Below, piece after piece: positions 35,663-44,781 of a stretch of 64,000 nt of DNA. This stretch comes from Methylocystis sp. B8 (GTDB lineage Bacteria; Pseudomonadota; Alphaproteobacteria; Rhizobiales; Beijerinckiaceae): contig NZ_VBTZ01000002.1 of the NCBI RefSeq assembly GCF_005771425.1, forward strand, positions 124,001 through 188,000. The letters are read 5' to 3'. The notes beneath the pieces were generated by a model. The model saw nothing but the letters and a program-made list of their open reading frames with translations, had not been told where the DNA came from and made no database searches. Both the position numbers and the translations under genes were made by a program. The stretch's first letter is position 1. Every line of letters begins with the position of its first letter.

Positions 35663-36220
35663 ATGTTGCGCAGCGTTTCATCCTTTCTCGGCCTTATCGC
35701 GCTGGCCGCCGCCGATTCAAGCGGCGCCCACGCATTTGAGCTCACAAGCCCCGACATCGCCGAAGGCCAGAAGATCGACATGAGGCATGTCTATGATTCT
35801 TTCGGCTGCACCGGCGAGAACGTCTCGCCCGAACTTCACTGGAGCGACCCACCCGCCGGCACGAAGAGCTTCGCCGTCGCCGTGCATGATCCTGATGCGC
35901 CGACCGGGGGCGCCGGTTTTTGGCATTGGCTCGCGGTCGATATTCCCGCCGACGTTCGCGGTTTGAAGCGGGGCGCCGGCGATGCGTCGGGCAAAAATCT
36001 ACCCGCCGGCGCGCATCAGTTGGAGACAGACTTCGGCGATAAAGCCTACGGAGGCCCCTGCCCGCCGCCGGGCAAGCCGCACCGCTATATTTTCACCGTT
36101 TACGCGTTGAAGACCGACAAGCTCGGCGACGCCGCCCATGGCCGCACCGCCATCGCCGGCTTCACCATCAACCAGAATGCGCTCGCCAAGGCGTCGATCA
36201 CCGCGCTCTTCGGAAGGTGA
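35663..36220 (+). CDS. YbhB/YbcL-type PEBP protein, exported
   Basis: A 185-residue phosphatidylethanolamine-binding-protein homologue with an N-terminal signal peptide (to SGAHAFEL). Conserved ligand-pocket motifs are AVHDPDAPTG, FWHWLAVDIP and GGPCPPPGKPHRYIFTVYAL. Function of bacterial homologues is unclear. AAGGAG lies about ten bases before the ATG, which decides the start over a long upstream frame. Its stop codon overlaps the GTG start of cobD (GTGA), so the two are translationally coupled. Confidence 0.9.
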   Translation: MLRSVSSFLGLIALAAADSSGAHAFELTSPDIAEGQKIDMRHVYDSFGCTGENVSPELHWSDPPAGTKSFAVAVHDPDAPTGGAGFWHWLAVDIPADVRGLKRGAGDASGKNLPAGAHQLETDFGDKAYGGPCPPPGKPHRYIFTVYALKTDKLGDAAHGRTAIAGFTINQNALAKASITALFGR

Positions 36221-37176
36221 ACTGCGAACTTGCGCTCCTGGCGCTCGTCATCGAGGCGGGCGCCGGCTATCCAAACGCGCTTTTCCGCAAGATCGGCCAT
36301 CCGGTGACATGGCTGGGCGCGCTGATCGCCAGGCTTGATCACGCGCTGAATTGTGAAGACGACTCCTTCGCTCTGCGGCGGTTGAAAGGCGCCGGCGCTC
36401 TCGCGATTCTTCTTTTCGTTGCTGTCGGGATCGGCGCGGTGGCCGAGCGCATCGCGGTCGTGATTCCCTTCGGATGGATCGCTCTCGCCATCGTCGCGTC
36501 CAGCCTTCTGGCCCAACGCAGCCTGCACGCCCATGTCGCCGAGGTCGCCGAGCGGCTGGCGACCTCCGTCGAGGATGGTCGCATAGCGGTGGCGAAGATC
36601 GTCGGCCGCGATGTATCGGCGCTCGACGAGTCAGGCGTCGCGCGCGCCGCCATCGAGAGCCTTGCCGAAAATTTCTCGGATGGCGTGGTGGCTCCGGCGC
36701 TTTGGCTCGCCGTCTTCGGCTTGCCGGGCGCGCTCGCCTACAAGGCTGTGAACACCGCGGACAGCATGATCGGCCACAAGTCGCCCCGCTACCTGGCCTT
36801 CGGCTGGGCCGCGGCGCGCTGCGACGATCTGATGAACTTCCTCCCCGCGCGCGCAACGGCGGGCCTGCTGGCGATCGGCGCCTTGGGGCTCGGCAGAACC
36901 TCTCCCTCCAAGGCGTTCGCCGTCGCGCGTCGAGACGCGCCGGGTCACGCCTCGCCCAACGCCGGCTGGCCTGAAGCGGCCATGGCAGGCGCCCTTGGCC
37001 TTAAGCTGGGCGGCTTGCGCTCTTACGCGGGCGTTAATGTGCACGCTGTAAGTCTCGGCGAGGGGAACCCCCAGGCGAATGCGGCGGATATCCACCGCGC
37101 CCTCGCCCTCTATCGGCGAGCTGCGGCCATGCTCTGGTTTGCGCTTGCAATCGCGGCCTTGGCTGCGCGAATATGA
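36217..37176 (+). CDS. cobD: Adenosylcobinamide-phosphate synthase
   Basis: Membrane enzyme of 319 residues (CobD/CbiB) that attaches aminopropanol to adenosylcobyric acid. About five helices. Recognisable segments are GYPNALFRKIGHPVTWLGAL, ESLAENFSDGVVAPALW, NTADSMIGHKSPRY and the C-terminal ADIHRALALYRRA. It starts with GTG overlapping the PEBP stop codon. The nearby cobP and cbiD are on the other strand. Confidence 0.95.
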   Translation: MNCELALLALVIEAGAGYPNALFRKIGHPVTWLGALIARLDHALNCEDDSFALRRLKGAGALAILLFVAVGIGAVAERIAVVIPFGWIALAIVASSLLAQRSLHAHVAEVAERLATSVEDGRIAVAKIVGRDVSALDESGVARAAIESLAENFSDGVVAPALWLAVFGLPGALAYKAVNTADSMIGHKSPRYLAFGWAAARCDDLMNFLPARATAGLLAIGALGLGRTSPSKAFAVARRDAPGHASPNAGWPEAAMAGALGLKLGGLRSYAGVNVHAVSLGEGNPQANAADIHRALALYRRAAAMLWFALAIAALAARI

Positions 37177-37251
37177 CTGGATTGCGAATTTTCGGGCGAG
37201 CTCTGCTCGCAGACTTTTGATTTCGCCCAATCTGAATATGTTATAGGCTGA

Positions 37252-37266
37252 TTGTGCAGTGCAACA
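37252..37266. promoter_or_regulatory. Candidate PhaR-type operator before phaZ
   Basis: TTGTGCAGTGCAACA is an imperfect inverted repeat of TTGTGCA and TGCAACA about 50 bases upstream of the PHB depolymerase start. PHB regulators of the PhaR type in alphaproteobacteria bind TGC-rich palindromes of this kind. Based on resemblance only. Confidence 0.3.
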
Positions 37267-37317
37267 TGGAAAGCGCGGCGCGGCGGCTGCGATGGGGGTG
37301 GCGGGAGAAGCGTGCAG

Positions 37318-38619
37318 ATGGACCGGATGTCGTACCAGCTATACGAGATGATGCACTTGGCTTTTGCGCCAGCGCGGGCGGCGACTGACGCCATGTTGCA
37401 CGCCATGAAGAACCCGCTCAATCCGATGCATCATACCTCGTTCGGCCGCAGCATCGCCGCATCCGCGGAGCTGTTCGAGCGCATGACGCGCCGTTACGGA
37501 AAGCCGCTGTTCGGCTTGGATACGACGGTCGTCGACGGAACCGAGGTCGAGATCGTCGAAGAGGTCGTCTGGAGCAAGCCCTTTTGCGGCCTGCTGCATT
37601 TCGATCGCCAATTCCCTGGTCCGGCGCCAAAGCAGTCAAAGCTGCTGATCGTCGCGCCGATGTCCGGCCATTACGCAACGCTGTTGCGCGGCACGGTCGA
37701 AGCATTCCTGCCAACCCATGACGTCTACATCACCGACTGGAGCGACGCGCGCACGGTGCCGCTCGCCGACGGCGCTTTCGATCTCGACGATTACGTCGAC
37801 TATCTTCGAGAAATGATGCGCTTCCTCGCGCCAAGCGTGACCGAAACGCCCCTGCATACGTTAGGCGTCTGCCAGGCCTCGGTGCCGTTGATCTGCGCCA
37901 TCGCCGCGATGGAAGCGGAAGATGATCCCGACGTCCCGCAGTCAATGGTGCTGATCGGCGGACCTATCGATACGCGCGTCAATCCAACTGCGGTCAACAA
38001 GCTCGCGCAGCAACGCGGCATCGATTGGTTTCACAGCCACTGCATTCATACGGTGCCTTTTCCGCATGCCGGCATGGGACGCAAGGTCTATCCGGGATTC
38101 CTACAGCTCTCCGGCTTTATGTCGATGAACTTCGAGCGGCATATCTCGGCCCATTTCGAAATGTTCAATCATCTCGTCGAGGGCGACGGCGATTCCGCCG
38201 AGAAGCACCGCGACTTTTATGACGAGTATCTCGCGGTGATGGATTTGACCGCTGAGTTCTATTTACAGACCGTGGACCGCGTGTTCGTTCGTCACCAGGT
38301 CCCGCTGGGTCTGTTCCGTCACCGAGGCAATCTCATCGACCTCAAAGCGATCCGGCGTACGGCGCTCTTCGCCGTCGAAGGCGAAAAGGACGACATTTCC
38401 GGCGTCGGTCAGACCGAGGCTGCGCTGGAGCTTTGCGTCAACATTCCCGCCGCCCGCAAAAGCCATCATGTGCAGAAGGGCGTTGGCCATTACGGCGTCT
38501 TCAACGGCTCGCGATTCCGCGAGGAGATCGCGCCGCGCATTCGCGAATTCGCAGCGGAGATGGAGCGCCTCGACGGAATAGCCGCGTCAGGCCCTCGCCT
38601 TGCATGGAGCGCGGAATAA
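37318..38619 (+). CDS. phaZ: Intracellular poly(3-hydroxybutyrate) depolymerase
   Basis: A 433-residue PhaZ of the intracellular class that mobilises stored PHB granules. There is no signal peptide. The catalytic cysteine lies in the lipase-box-like LGVCQASVPLICA, the histidine in GVGHYGVFNGSRFREEI, and the N-terminus has the typical MSYQLYEMMH and NPLNPMHHT. The ATG at 37318 has GGGAG upstream; a second ATG is three codons later. Confidence 0.94.
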   Translation: MDRMSYQLYEMMHLAFAPARAATDAMLHAMKNPLNPMHHTSFGRSIAASAELFERMTRRYGKPLFGLDTTVVDGTEVEIVEEVVWSKPFCGLLHFDRQFPGPAPKQSKLLIVAPMSGHYATLLRGTVEAFLPTHDVYITDWSDARTVPLADGAFDLDDYVDYLREMMRFLAPSVTETPLHTLGVCQASVPLICAIAAMEAEDDPDVPQSMVLIGGPIDTRVNPTAVNKLAQQRGIDWFHSHCIHTVPFPHAGMGRKVYPGFLQLSGFMSMNFERHISAHFEMFNHLVEGDGDSAEKHRDFYDEYLAVMDLTAEFYLQTVDRVFVRHQVPLGLFRHRGNLIDLKAIRRTALFAVEGEKDDISGVGQTEAALELCVNIPAARKSHHVQKGVGHYGVFNGSRFREEIAPRIREFAAEMERLDGIAASGPRLAWSAE

Positions 38620-38694
38620 AGGCAAACTCCGCGCCGTCGCCGCGACTAGAGCGGGCGCCTTCGCGCGCCTGACGCAATCTCCAGGGAACATTCG

Positions 38695-39534
38695 ATGGAC
38701 GTGCAGGACGCAGCTTCGCGCGAAGCGCTGCAAAAGGAAATTGACGCCATCCATTGGTATCATGAATTTGATTTCGGCGACGGGCTGCGCGCCGTCAGCG
38801 TCTCGCAAGCCGAGGATCACCGCCGCATCTGGCGCTTTATCGAGGGCGAGCTCGACAAGATCGATTTTGCCGGAAAGAGCGTGCTCGAAATAGGCTGCTG
38901 GGACGGTTTCTGGAGCTTTTACGCCGAGCGGCGCGGCGCCAAGCATGTTCTCGCCACTGACGATGTGAGCCAGAACTGGGCGAGCGGCGCCGGTCTACGT
39001 CTCGCCAAGAAGCTTCTAAAATCGAACGTCGAGATCAATCAGAGCGTTTCGATCTACGAAGCCTCGAAGCTCAATCAAACCTTCGACATCATCATTTGTC
39101 TCGGCGTCTACTACCATCTCGTCGACCCACTCGCGGGCTTCGCCGAGGTGCGGCATCTGATGCACGATAATTCCATCGCCATTTTCGAAGGCGACGGCAC
39201 GCTCGAATTGCGGCCCGATACTTATTATTGGGACATGTCGGATTCCTCGAAGTCCTGCTTCGTGCCGACGCAATGGGGCCTCAACCACATGCTGAAGACA
39301 GCCTATATGGATGTCGTCACGCAGAGCTGGATGCGTCCGCCGCCGGCCTTCAAGGTGAATGTCGATCCGGCGCATCTTTTCGGCTTCACCGGCGCGCTGG
39401 ACCCTGCCGGATTTGCGCCGCTGAAACATCGCGAGCGCATCCTTACCGTGGTGAAGCCCTCAAGCGGCGAGAATCCGCTGCACACCTATAAGCCGCCGTT
39501 CAACCTCGCAAAATTCGACACGCGCTGGAAATAG
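38695..39534 (+). CDS. SAM-dependent methyltransferase (CmoB-like fold)
   Basis: A 279-residue class I methyltransferase. The SAM-binding motif VLEIGCWDGFWSFYAERRGA is near residues 62-81, followed by ATDD and IIICLGVYYHL. The latter resembles DUF1698/CmoB-type enzymes, but the N-terminal part differs and the true substrate is unknown. Neighbouring WcbI and GSCFA genes suggest a sugar or glycan target. Confidence 0.8.
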   Translation: MDVQDAASREALQKEIDAIHWYHEFDFGDGLRAVSVSQAEDHRRIWRFIEGELDKIDFAGKSVLEIGCWDGFWSFYAERRGAKHVLATDDVSQNWASGAGLRLAKKLLKSNVEINQSVSIYEASKLNQTFDIIICLGVYYHLVDPLAGFAEVRHLMHDNSIAIFEGDGTLELRPDTYYWDMSDSSKSCFVPTQWGLNHMLKTAYMDVVTQSWMRPPPAFKVNVDPAHLFGFTGALDPAGFAPLKHRERILTVVKPSSGENPLHTYKPPFNLAKFDTRWK

Positions 39535-39540
39535 ATCGGC

Positions 39541-40590
39541 TTAGAGCGTCGGCGTCAGCCCTGCGGCGAAATTCTCGCGCGCGAGTCTCATCAGCAGTCC
39601 GACCGTCGTCTCATCGGCGAGCCAGGCGTCGACGCGCGGATTGCTGATCTTCGATGCCTCATGACGGCTGTAGATATTGTAGCAAGATGCAAGAAACTGC
39701 GGCAGCGTCAGAAAGTCGCCAACCGCCGTCGAAATATGGTGGTTCTGCAGCTTGAACATATAGCCGCCCTGCGCGCCGTACCGTTTCGCAATCGGCGGAT
39801 AGATCGGAAAGATCTCGCTGCGGGAGAGATCGTGAATGTCGTAGTAATTGAAATTCACCTGACGCGGCTTGAGACCGACCTTCTCGAAAAGCTTCTTTGA
39901 GAGATCGAACAGCACGAAGCTCATCGGATGCACGGTGCTGTACATAAAGACGCCCCGGCGCGACCAGTTCATCAGCTCGGTCGAAAGGTCGATGCCATAG
40001 AGCCCAAGCGTATTGTCGAGCAGCTCGCGCGACGCTTCGTTCCAAATATCGAAATAGCCAAGCGCGTCGAAAACATTTTCATTGAACAGCGCATTGGCCA
40101 TCTCCAGGGATAGGCCCTTGCGGTAAGCGAATAGGCCGATCGCAGAATGATAGGGACCAATCGGGCCGCAAACGAAACCATGCGGGCGCGTAAGGTCGTG
40201 GAGATAGACGAGGTCGGGATGAAAGGCCGCGAATGTGATCGCGGGGAAGATCATCGTCTTCGGCAAAAGCTGTCGCAATTCGTCGGAGCCGCCCCCGCGC
40301 ACATGGCCGGGAAGAAAATCATGCGAGAAGACGTAATCATAAGTTTCGAGCGTCTTGGCGAAGATGCCCATCGTCGAACGGGCGCGCGCGATCATCGAGA
40401 AATGATCCACTGTCGCGCTCGGATCGAGAATTTTCATCGCATAGGCGACGCCGAAACTTTGGCAATTGCCGACGATGGCGATGCGGGGCCCGGTATTGCG
40501 CATGACGCGGCCGGTGAATTTCGCGATGCGCGGCTCGATGGCGTATTCCCGCCAGGATTTGAGAATTTGTCTATCAACCTGCGATAGCAT
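39541..40590 (-). CDS. WcbI-family polysaccharide biosynthesis protein
   Basis: A 349-residue protein of the WcbI family, known from capsule clusters, where the CoA-binding Burkholderia homologue is thought to acetylate polysaccharide. The hallmark IAIVGNCQSFGVAYAM is near residues 37-52, with a mononucleotide-binding-like fold expected. The start MLSQVDRQILK is chosen over a basic 16-residue extension. It ends six bases from the convergent methyltransferase gene. Confidence 0.82.
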   Translation of the reverse strand: MLSQVDRQILKSWREYAIEPRIAKFTGRVMRNTGPRIAIVGNCQSFGVAYAMKILDPSATVDHFSMIARARSTMGIFAKTLETYDYVFSHDFLPGHVRGGGSDELRQLLPKTMIFPAITFAAFHPDLVYLHDLTRPHGFVCGPIGPYHSAIGLFAYRKGLSLEMANALFNENVFDALGYFDIWNEASRELLDNTLGLYGIDLSTELMNWSRRGVFMYSTVHPMSFVLFDLSKKLFEKVGLKPRQVNFNYYDIHDLSRSEIFPIYPPIAKRYGAQGGYMFKLQNHHISTAVGDFLTLPQFLASCYNIYSRHEASKISNPRVDAWLADETTVGLLMRLARENFAAGLTPTL

Positions 40591-40757
40591 GCGTCTTTCA
40601 CCGGATGGGCGATGGCGTCGGCGCTGTATGGCGCGCACGGCCGGGTGACAAGCGGGCGGGCGCCGTCTATGTTGCGCCGCCAGAAGGCGGCTCGCGAACG
40701 GCGCGGGCGAAAGCTCGATCCGCGAGACAATCGGCCGGATCAGAAAGGAGTGCGACC

Positions 40758-41822
40758 ATGGCGGAGAACCCCTATAGCTCCCTACCCGACCATCGCTTTT
40801 GGCGCAAGGCGGTGACGTCTCTGCCGCCTTTCGCGCTTGATCCGATCATTCACACGCCTTTCACAATCTCGCCGGAGGACAAGGTCGCGACCGGCGGCAG
40901 CTGCTTCGCGCAGGAAATCGCCATACGCCTGCAAGCGAGCGGATTCCATTATTATCTCGCCGAGCAGCCGCCGGCCGGCATGTCGGCGAATGAAGCGCTC
41001 CGCCGCAATTATTCGATGTATTCCTGCCGCTACGGCAATCTCTACACAACCGCGCAATTTTTGCAGTTGATCGAGCGCGTCTATGGGCGTTTCAAGCCGC
41101 AACTCGACTATTGGAATCGCCCCGAGGACGGCCGCTTCGTCGATCCGTTCCGGCCGCGCATCGAACCCGATGGATACGCCACCCTGGAGGAGATGCGCGC
41201 CGATCGCGAGCGGCATTTCGCCGCCGTTCGGCACATGCTGGAAACGATGGACGTTTTCGTCTTCACTTTCGGACACACGGAAACGTGGCGTCATAAGCCA
41301 GATGGCGCGATCCTGCAGCTTGCGCCGGGCGTCGCCGGCGGCGAATGGGATCCGAACGTCTTCGAATTTTACAATATGACGGTCAGCGAAGTGGTCCGCG
41401 ACTTCTTGGCGGCTATTGACCGCATTCGAGAAGTCAATCCTAATGTTCGCATCGTGCTGAGCGTATCGCCCGTGGGAATCATCGCGACCTATGAGGACCG
41501 GCACGTTATCGAATCGAACAGCGCCGTAAAGGCCATTCTTCGCGCGGCCGCGGACGAAGTGGTGCGCGCACGGCCGAACATCGCCTATTTCCCGTCCTAC
41601 GATCTCGCGACTGTCTCGCCCAACGTGTCGATGTTCTATCGCGAGGACACGCGCCGCATTAATCCTTACGGCGTAGATCGCGCGATGCAGATCTTCTTCG
41701 ATCACTTCACGGATCGCCAAAAAGAGAAAGAAGCGGTCAAGGCGGTGAAGATCGACATCGCCGCGGAAGCCGAAGACAACGCGCGCGTCGTCTGCGACGA
41801 AGAAGCGATCGAATCAGCTTAA
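40758..41822 (+). CDS. GSCFA-domain protein (SGNH-like)
   Basis: A 354-residue GSCFA-family protein, named for the motif in VATGGSCFAQEIA (near residues 45-57). The family has a GDSL/SGNH-hydrolase-like fold; other blocks are FVFTFGHTETW and IVLSVSPVGIIATYEDRHV. It may remove or transfer acyl groups on glycans. AAGGAG precedes the ATG. It is divergent from WcbI across a 167-base gap that holds both promoters. Confidence 0.85.
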   Translation: MAENPYSSLPDHRFWRKAVTSLPPFALDPIIHTPFTISPEDKVATGGSCFAQEIAIRLQASGFHYYLAEQPPAGMSANEALRRNYSMYSCRYGNLYTTAQFLQLIERVYGRFKPQLDYWNRPEDGRFVDPFRPRIEPDGYATLEEMRADRERHFAAVRHMLETMDVFVFTFGHTETWRHKPDGAILQLAPGVAGGEWDPNVFEFYNMTVSEVVRDFLAAIDRIREVNPNVRIVLSVSPVGIIATYEDRHVIESNSAVKAILRAAADEVVRARPNIAYFPSYDLATVSPNVSMFYREDTRRINPYGVDRAMQIFFDHFTDRQKEKEAVKAVKIDIAAEAEDNARVVCDEEAIESA

Positions 41823-41900
41823 AGAAGCTTGGCGCGTCGGCGGCGGCGATGATTCGCCGCAAACGTCGATGCGCCTGCCGACCGTCAAAGGACAGTTCGA

Positions 41901-42329
41901 ATGATCATTGGTTCGCTCGCGCTCGCGGCGGCAGGCGCCTTCACCGGCGCGTCGCTTTATGTCAATTACGTTGAACAGCCCGCGCGGCTGGCGCTCGGCG
42001 ATGACGCGCTCATCAAGGAATGGGAGCCATCCGACCACCGCGGCTTCATCGTGCTCGCAAGTCTTGCGTTTCTCGCCGCCCTTTTTGGCTTCATCGCTTT
42101 TCGTGAGCTCAATGACGTCAGATGGCTTTTCGGCGCGCTCGTCGCCATTGCAAGTTGGCCCTACACCTATCTCGCCATCGTGCCGCTCAACAATCGCATC
42201 CTGGCGCTCATCGAGGCCGATGCGGCGCATGAGGCGCGCAAAGTCATCGACCTCTGGGGCCGTCTGGAACTCGGTCAAACTGCGCTCGGCGTCGTGGCGA
42301 CGTTCATTTACGTCTGGGCCGCCGGCTAA
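41901..42329 (+). CDS. DUF1772 membrane protein
   Basis: A 142-residue protein with four membrane helices and the DUF1772 (anthrone-oxygenase-like) features: YVNYVEQPARLAL near the N-terminus, WPYTYLAIVPLNNRIL, and DLWGRLELGQTALGV. Functional data exist only for fungal relatives. AGGA lies upstream of the ATG. It stands between the GSCFA gene and lpdA. Confidence 0.8.
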   Translation: MIIGSLALAAAGAFTGASLYVNYVEQPARLALGDDALIKEWEPSDHRGFIVLASLAFLAALFGFIAFRELNDVRWLFGALVAIASWPYTYLAIVPLNNRILALIEADAAHEARKVIDLWGRLELGQTALGVVATFIYVWAAG

Positions 42330-42403
42330 GCGCCGTTTATCCAGAGTTCATCTCGAGAGATCTTATCTGAGAGAACCGGCGCCATTTTTGAATTGCGGAT
42401 GAC

Positions 42404-43828
42404 ATGACCTACGATCTTATCGTGATCGGATCCGGTCCGGGGGGATACGTTTGCGCGATCCGCGCGGCGCAACTCGGATTGAAGACAGCCGTCGTCGAGA
42501 AGGATCCGACGTTCGGCGGCACCTGCCTCAACGTCGGCTGTATCCCGTCGAAGGCGCTGCTTCACGCTTCGCATATGTTCGAGGAGGCGGCGCACGGATT
42601 AGCGCCGCTTGGCGTCATCGTCGATCCGCCGCGGCTCGATCTTTCGGCGATGATGAAACATAAGAACGACACCGTCGGCGCGAACGTCAACGGCGTCGCT
42701 TTTCTCTTCAGGAAGCACAAGATCGACTCGTTCCGCGGCGTCGGACGGCTGAAGGGCGCCGGGCGAGTCGAAGTTCGCGGCGCCGACGGCGGCGTCCAGA
42801 CGGTTGAAACGAAAAACATCGTCATCGCCACCGGCTCGACCGTCGCGCCGTTGGGTGGCGCTTCCGGCGAAGAGATCGCGATCGATGAAAAGCTCATTCT
42901 TTCTTCGACCGGCGCCTTGGTTCTCGCGAAACCGCCGAAACGGCTCGTCGTGGTGGGCGCGGGCGTCATTGGACTCGAGCTTGGGTCGGTTTGGCGTCGG
43001 CTGGGCGCCGAAGTGATCGCGATCGAATTTCTCGACCGCATTCTGCCCGGTTTCGATCTCGAAATCGCGACGCGTTTCCAGAAGATCCTCGAAAAGCAGG
43101 GCTTCGACTTCCGTCTCGCCTCCAAGGTCACAGGCGTCGAGCGCGCGGGGACGAGCAAGGACGAGCGCGCCATCGTCTCCTTTTCGTCGATCGACGGCGC
43201 AACGTCAGACAAGATCGAGGCCGACGCCGTGCTCATCGCGACAGGACGCATTCCCTTCACGCAAGGTCTTGGGCTGGAAGACGCCGGGGTCGCCTTAGAG
43301 CGCGGACGCATCGTCATCGACGAAGGTTTCGCGACGAATGTTCCGGGCGTCTACGCCATCGGCGACGTCGTGCGCGGACCGATGCTCGCGCATAAGGCTG
43401 AGGACGAAGGAATCGCCATCGCCGAAATCCTCGCCGGAGAGGCTGGTCACGTGAATTACGACGTCATTCCGAGCGTCGTCTACACGATGCCGGAAGTCGC
43501 GGCGGTGGGCATCACCGAGGAAGAGGCGAAATCCAAGGGGATCGAAGTCGCGATCGGCAATTTTCCCTTCACCGCTAATGGCCGCGCGCGCGCAATGCGC
43601 GCGACCGACGGTTTCGTGAAGATCATCGCCGACGCCGCGACCGACCGGGTGCTCGGCGTTCATATTCTCGGCGCAGGGGCTGGAGAAATGATCGCCGAAG
43701 CCGCCGTGCTGATGGAATTTTCCGGCTCGTCGGAAGATCTCGCGCGCACGTGCCACGCTCATCCAACCCTCTCCGAGGCGATGCGCGAAGCGGCTTTCGC
43801 CGTCGCCAAACGCGCTATTCACATCTGA
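42404..43828 (+). CDS. lpdA: Dihydrolipoyl dehydrogenase
   Basis: FAD-dependent E3 component of 2-oxoacid dehydrogenase complexes, 474 residues. The N-terminal GSGPGGYVCAIRAAQLG binds FAD; the redox disulfide is in GGTCLNVGCIPSKALLH; the NAD domain contains GAGVIGLELGSVW; the catalytic histidine is in HAHPTLSEAMREA. No E1 or E2 genes lie here, so which complex it serves cannot be told. Confidence 0.96.
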   Translation: MTYDLIVIGSGPGGYVCAIRAAQLGLKTAVVEKDPTFGGTCLNVGCIPSKALLHASHMFEEAAHGLAPLGVIVDPPRLDLSAMMKHKNDTVGANVNGVAFLFRKHKIDSFRGVGRLKGAGRVEVRGADGGVQTVETKNIVIATGSTVAPLGGASGEEIAIDEKLILSSTGALVLAKPPKRLVVVGAGVIGLELGSVWRRLGAEVIAIEFLDRILPGFDLEIATRFQKILEKQGFDFRLASKVTGVERAGTSKDERAIVSFSSIDGATSDKIEADAVLIATGRIPFTQGLGLEDAGVALERGRIVIDEGFATNVPGVYAIGDVVRGPMLAHKAEDEGIAIAEILAGEAGHVNYDVIPSVVYTMPEVAAVGITEEEAKSKGIEVAIGNFPFTANGRARAMRATDGFVKIIADAATDRVLGVHILGAGAGEMIAEAAVLMEFSGSSEDLARTCHAHPTLSEAMREAAFAVAKRAIHI

Positions 43829-43884
43829 CCTGGTTTATGATCGCGCATGCCGGCGCGGCGCGGCGCATGTGAGAGGAGGAAGCC

Positions 43885-44451
43885 ATGGAAGATTGGAAGC
43901 GCCGTCTAAAGGACGCTTTCTGGTTCACGCTTGCCGTCCTCTTCTTGATTGAAACCTGGCTGTGGGACCATTTCAGCGAATGGCTCCACGCGCTCGGACG
44001 CGCGCTCAAGCTCGAACATTATGTTCAACAGCTGAAGGACTTCGTTGCGACTCTGACGCCGATGAAGACGCTCGGCGTGTTTATCGCTCCGCTCTTCGTC
44101 ATTCTGCCGGCCAAACTGGTGGGCTTCGAACTCATCGCGCACGGACGTTTCCTGAGCGGGCTTCTCACGATCCTACTCGCCAAGACCGTGGCGCTCGGCT
44201 TCATGTCGTTTCTCTTCGATATCTGTCGCGACAAGCTGATGCAGATGGAGCGCTTTCGCCAACTCTATACCGTCATCCTCGCCATGCGCGCATGGGCGAG
44301 CAAACTCGTCGCGCCCTACAAGCAACGCGTTTATGCGATGGCGGACGCCCTGTGCCGGCGAATCGAAGGATTCATCGGCATCGAGGCCGGCGCGCTTATG
44401 CGAAGCGTCGAACGCTTACGCGAACTCGCACGCCAAAAACGTTCGGCATGA
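43885..44451 (+). CDS. Membrane protein of unknown function
   Basis: A 188-residue protein with a first hydrophobic segment (FWFTLAVLFLIETWLW, about residues 12-27), two central helices (TLGVFIAPLFVILPAKLVGF and FLSGLLTILLAKTVALGFM), and a basic amphipathic C-terminus. AGGAGGAA precedes the ATG. Similar uncharacterised proteins are common in Hyphomicrobiales, but I cannot assign a role. Confidence 0.75.
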   Translation: MEDWKRRLKDAFWFTLAVLFLIETWLWDHFSEWLHALGRALKLEHYVQQLKDFVATLTPMKTLGVFIAPLFVILPAKLVGFELIAHGRFLSGLLTILLAKTVALGFMSFLFDICRDKLMQMERFRQLYTVILAMRAWASKLVAPYKQRVYAMADALCRRIEGFIGIEAGALMRSVERLRELARQKRSA

Positions 44452-44479
44452 AGCCAACGCGTTTATTGGTCCAGCGTCA

Positions 44480-44611
44480 TTATTCGCAGATTGCGTAGCC
44501 GAAGCAAAAATCGTCGCCGTTTGGCGACGAGCGCGTAAGAAAGGTCGCAGCGCTCGCAACGCTCGCCGCGAACATAAATAGAAGCATCACATACACAGCC
44601 AAATTGCGCAT
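44480..44611 (-). CDS. Tiny exported peptide with CxGYAIC motif (second copy)
   Basis: A 43-residue frame: MRNLAVYVMLLFMFAASVAS, then AATFLTRSS, ending CFGYAICE. The first 22 residues look like a signal peptide cut after ASA, leaving a ~21-residue mature peptide with two cysteines five residues apart. GGAGG lies about ten bases before the ATG. It resembles the peptide encoded 170 bases upstream on the same strand (CYGYAICQ end), which is the main evidence that both are genes. Confidence 0.7.
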   Translation of the reverse strand: MRNLAVYVMLLFMFAASVASAATFLTRSSPNGDDFCFGYAICE

Positions 44612-44781
44612 GACGGGCCCCGCCTCCGCCTTTCGCTCAACCGTTGCCAAAATTTTTGAAAGGCGCGGCGCTCCGCGTCTCCGCTCTTTCGAGCATCGAT
44701 TTCTGGGCGCGCCGGCCTTTCGCAAAATAAAACGCAGGAGCGGGACGCGCGTTCCATCAAAGTTGAACGGATGCTGAAAAT

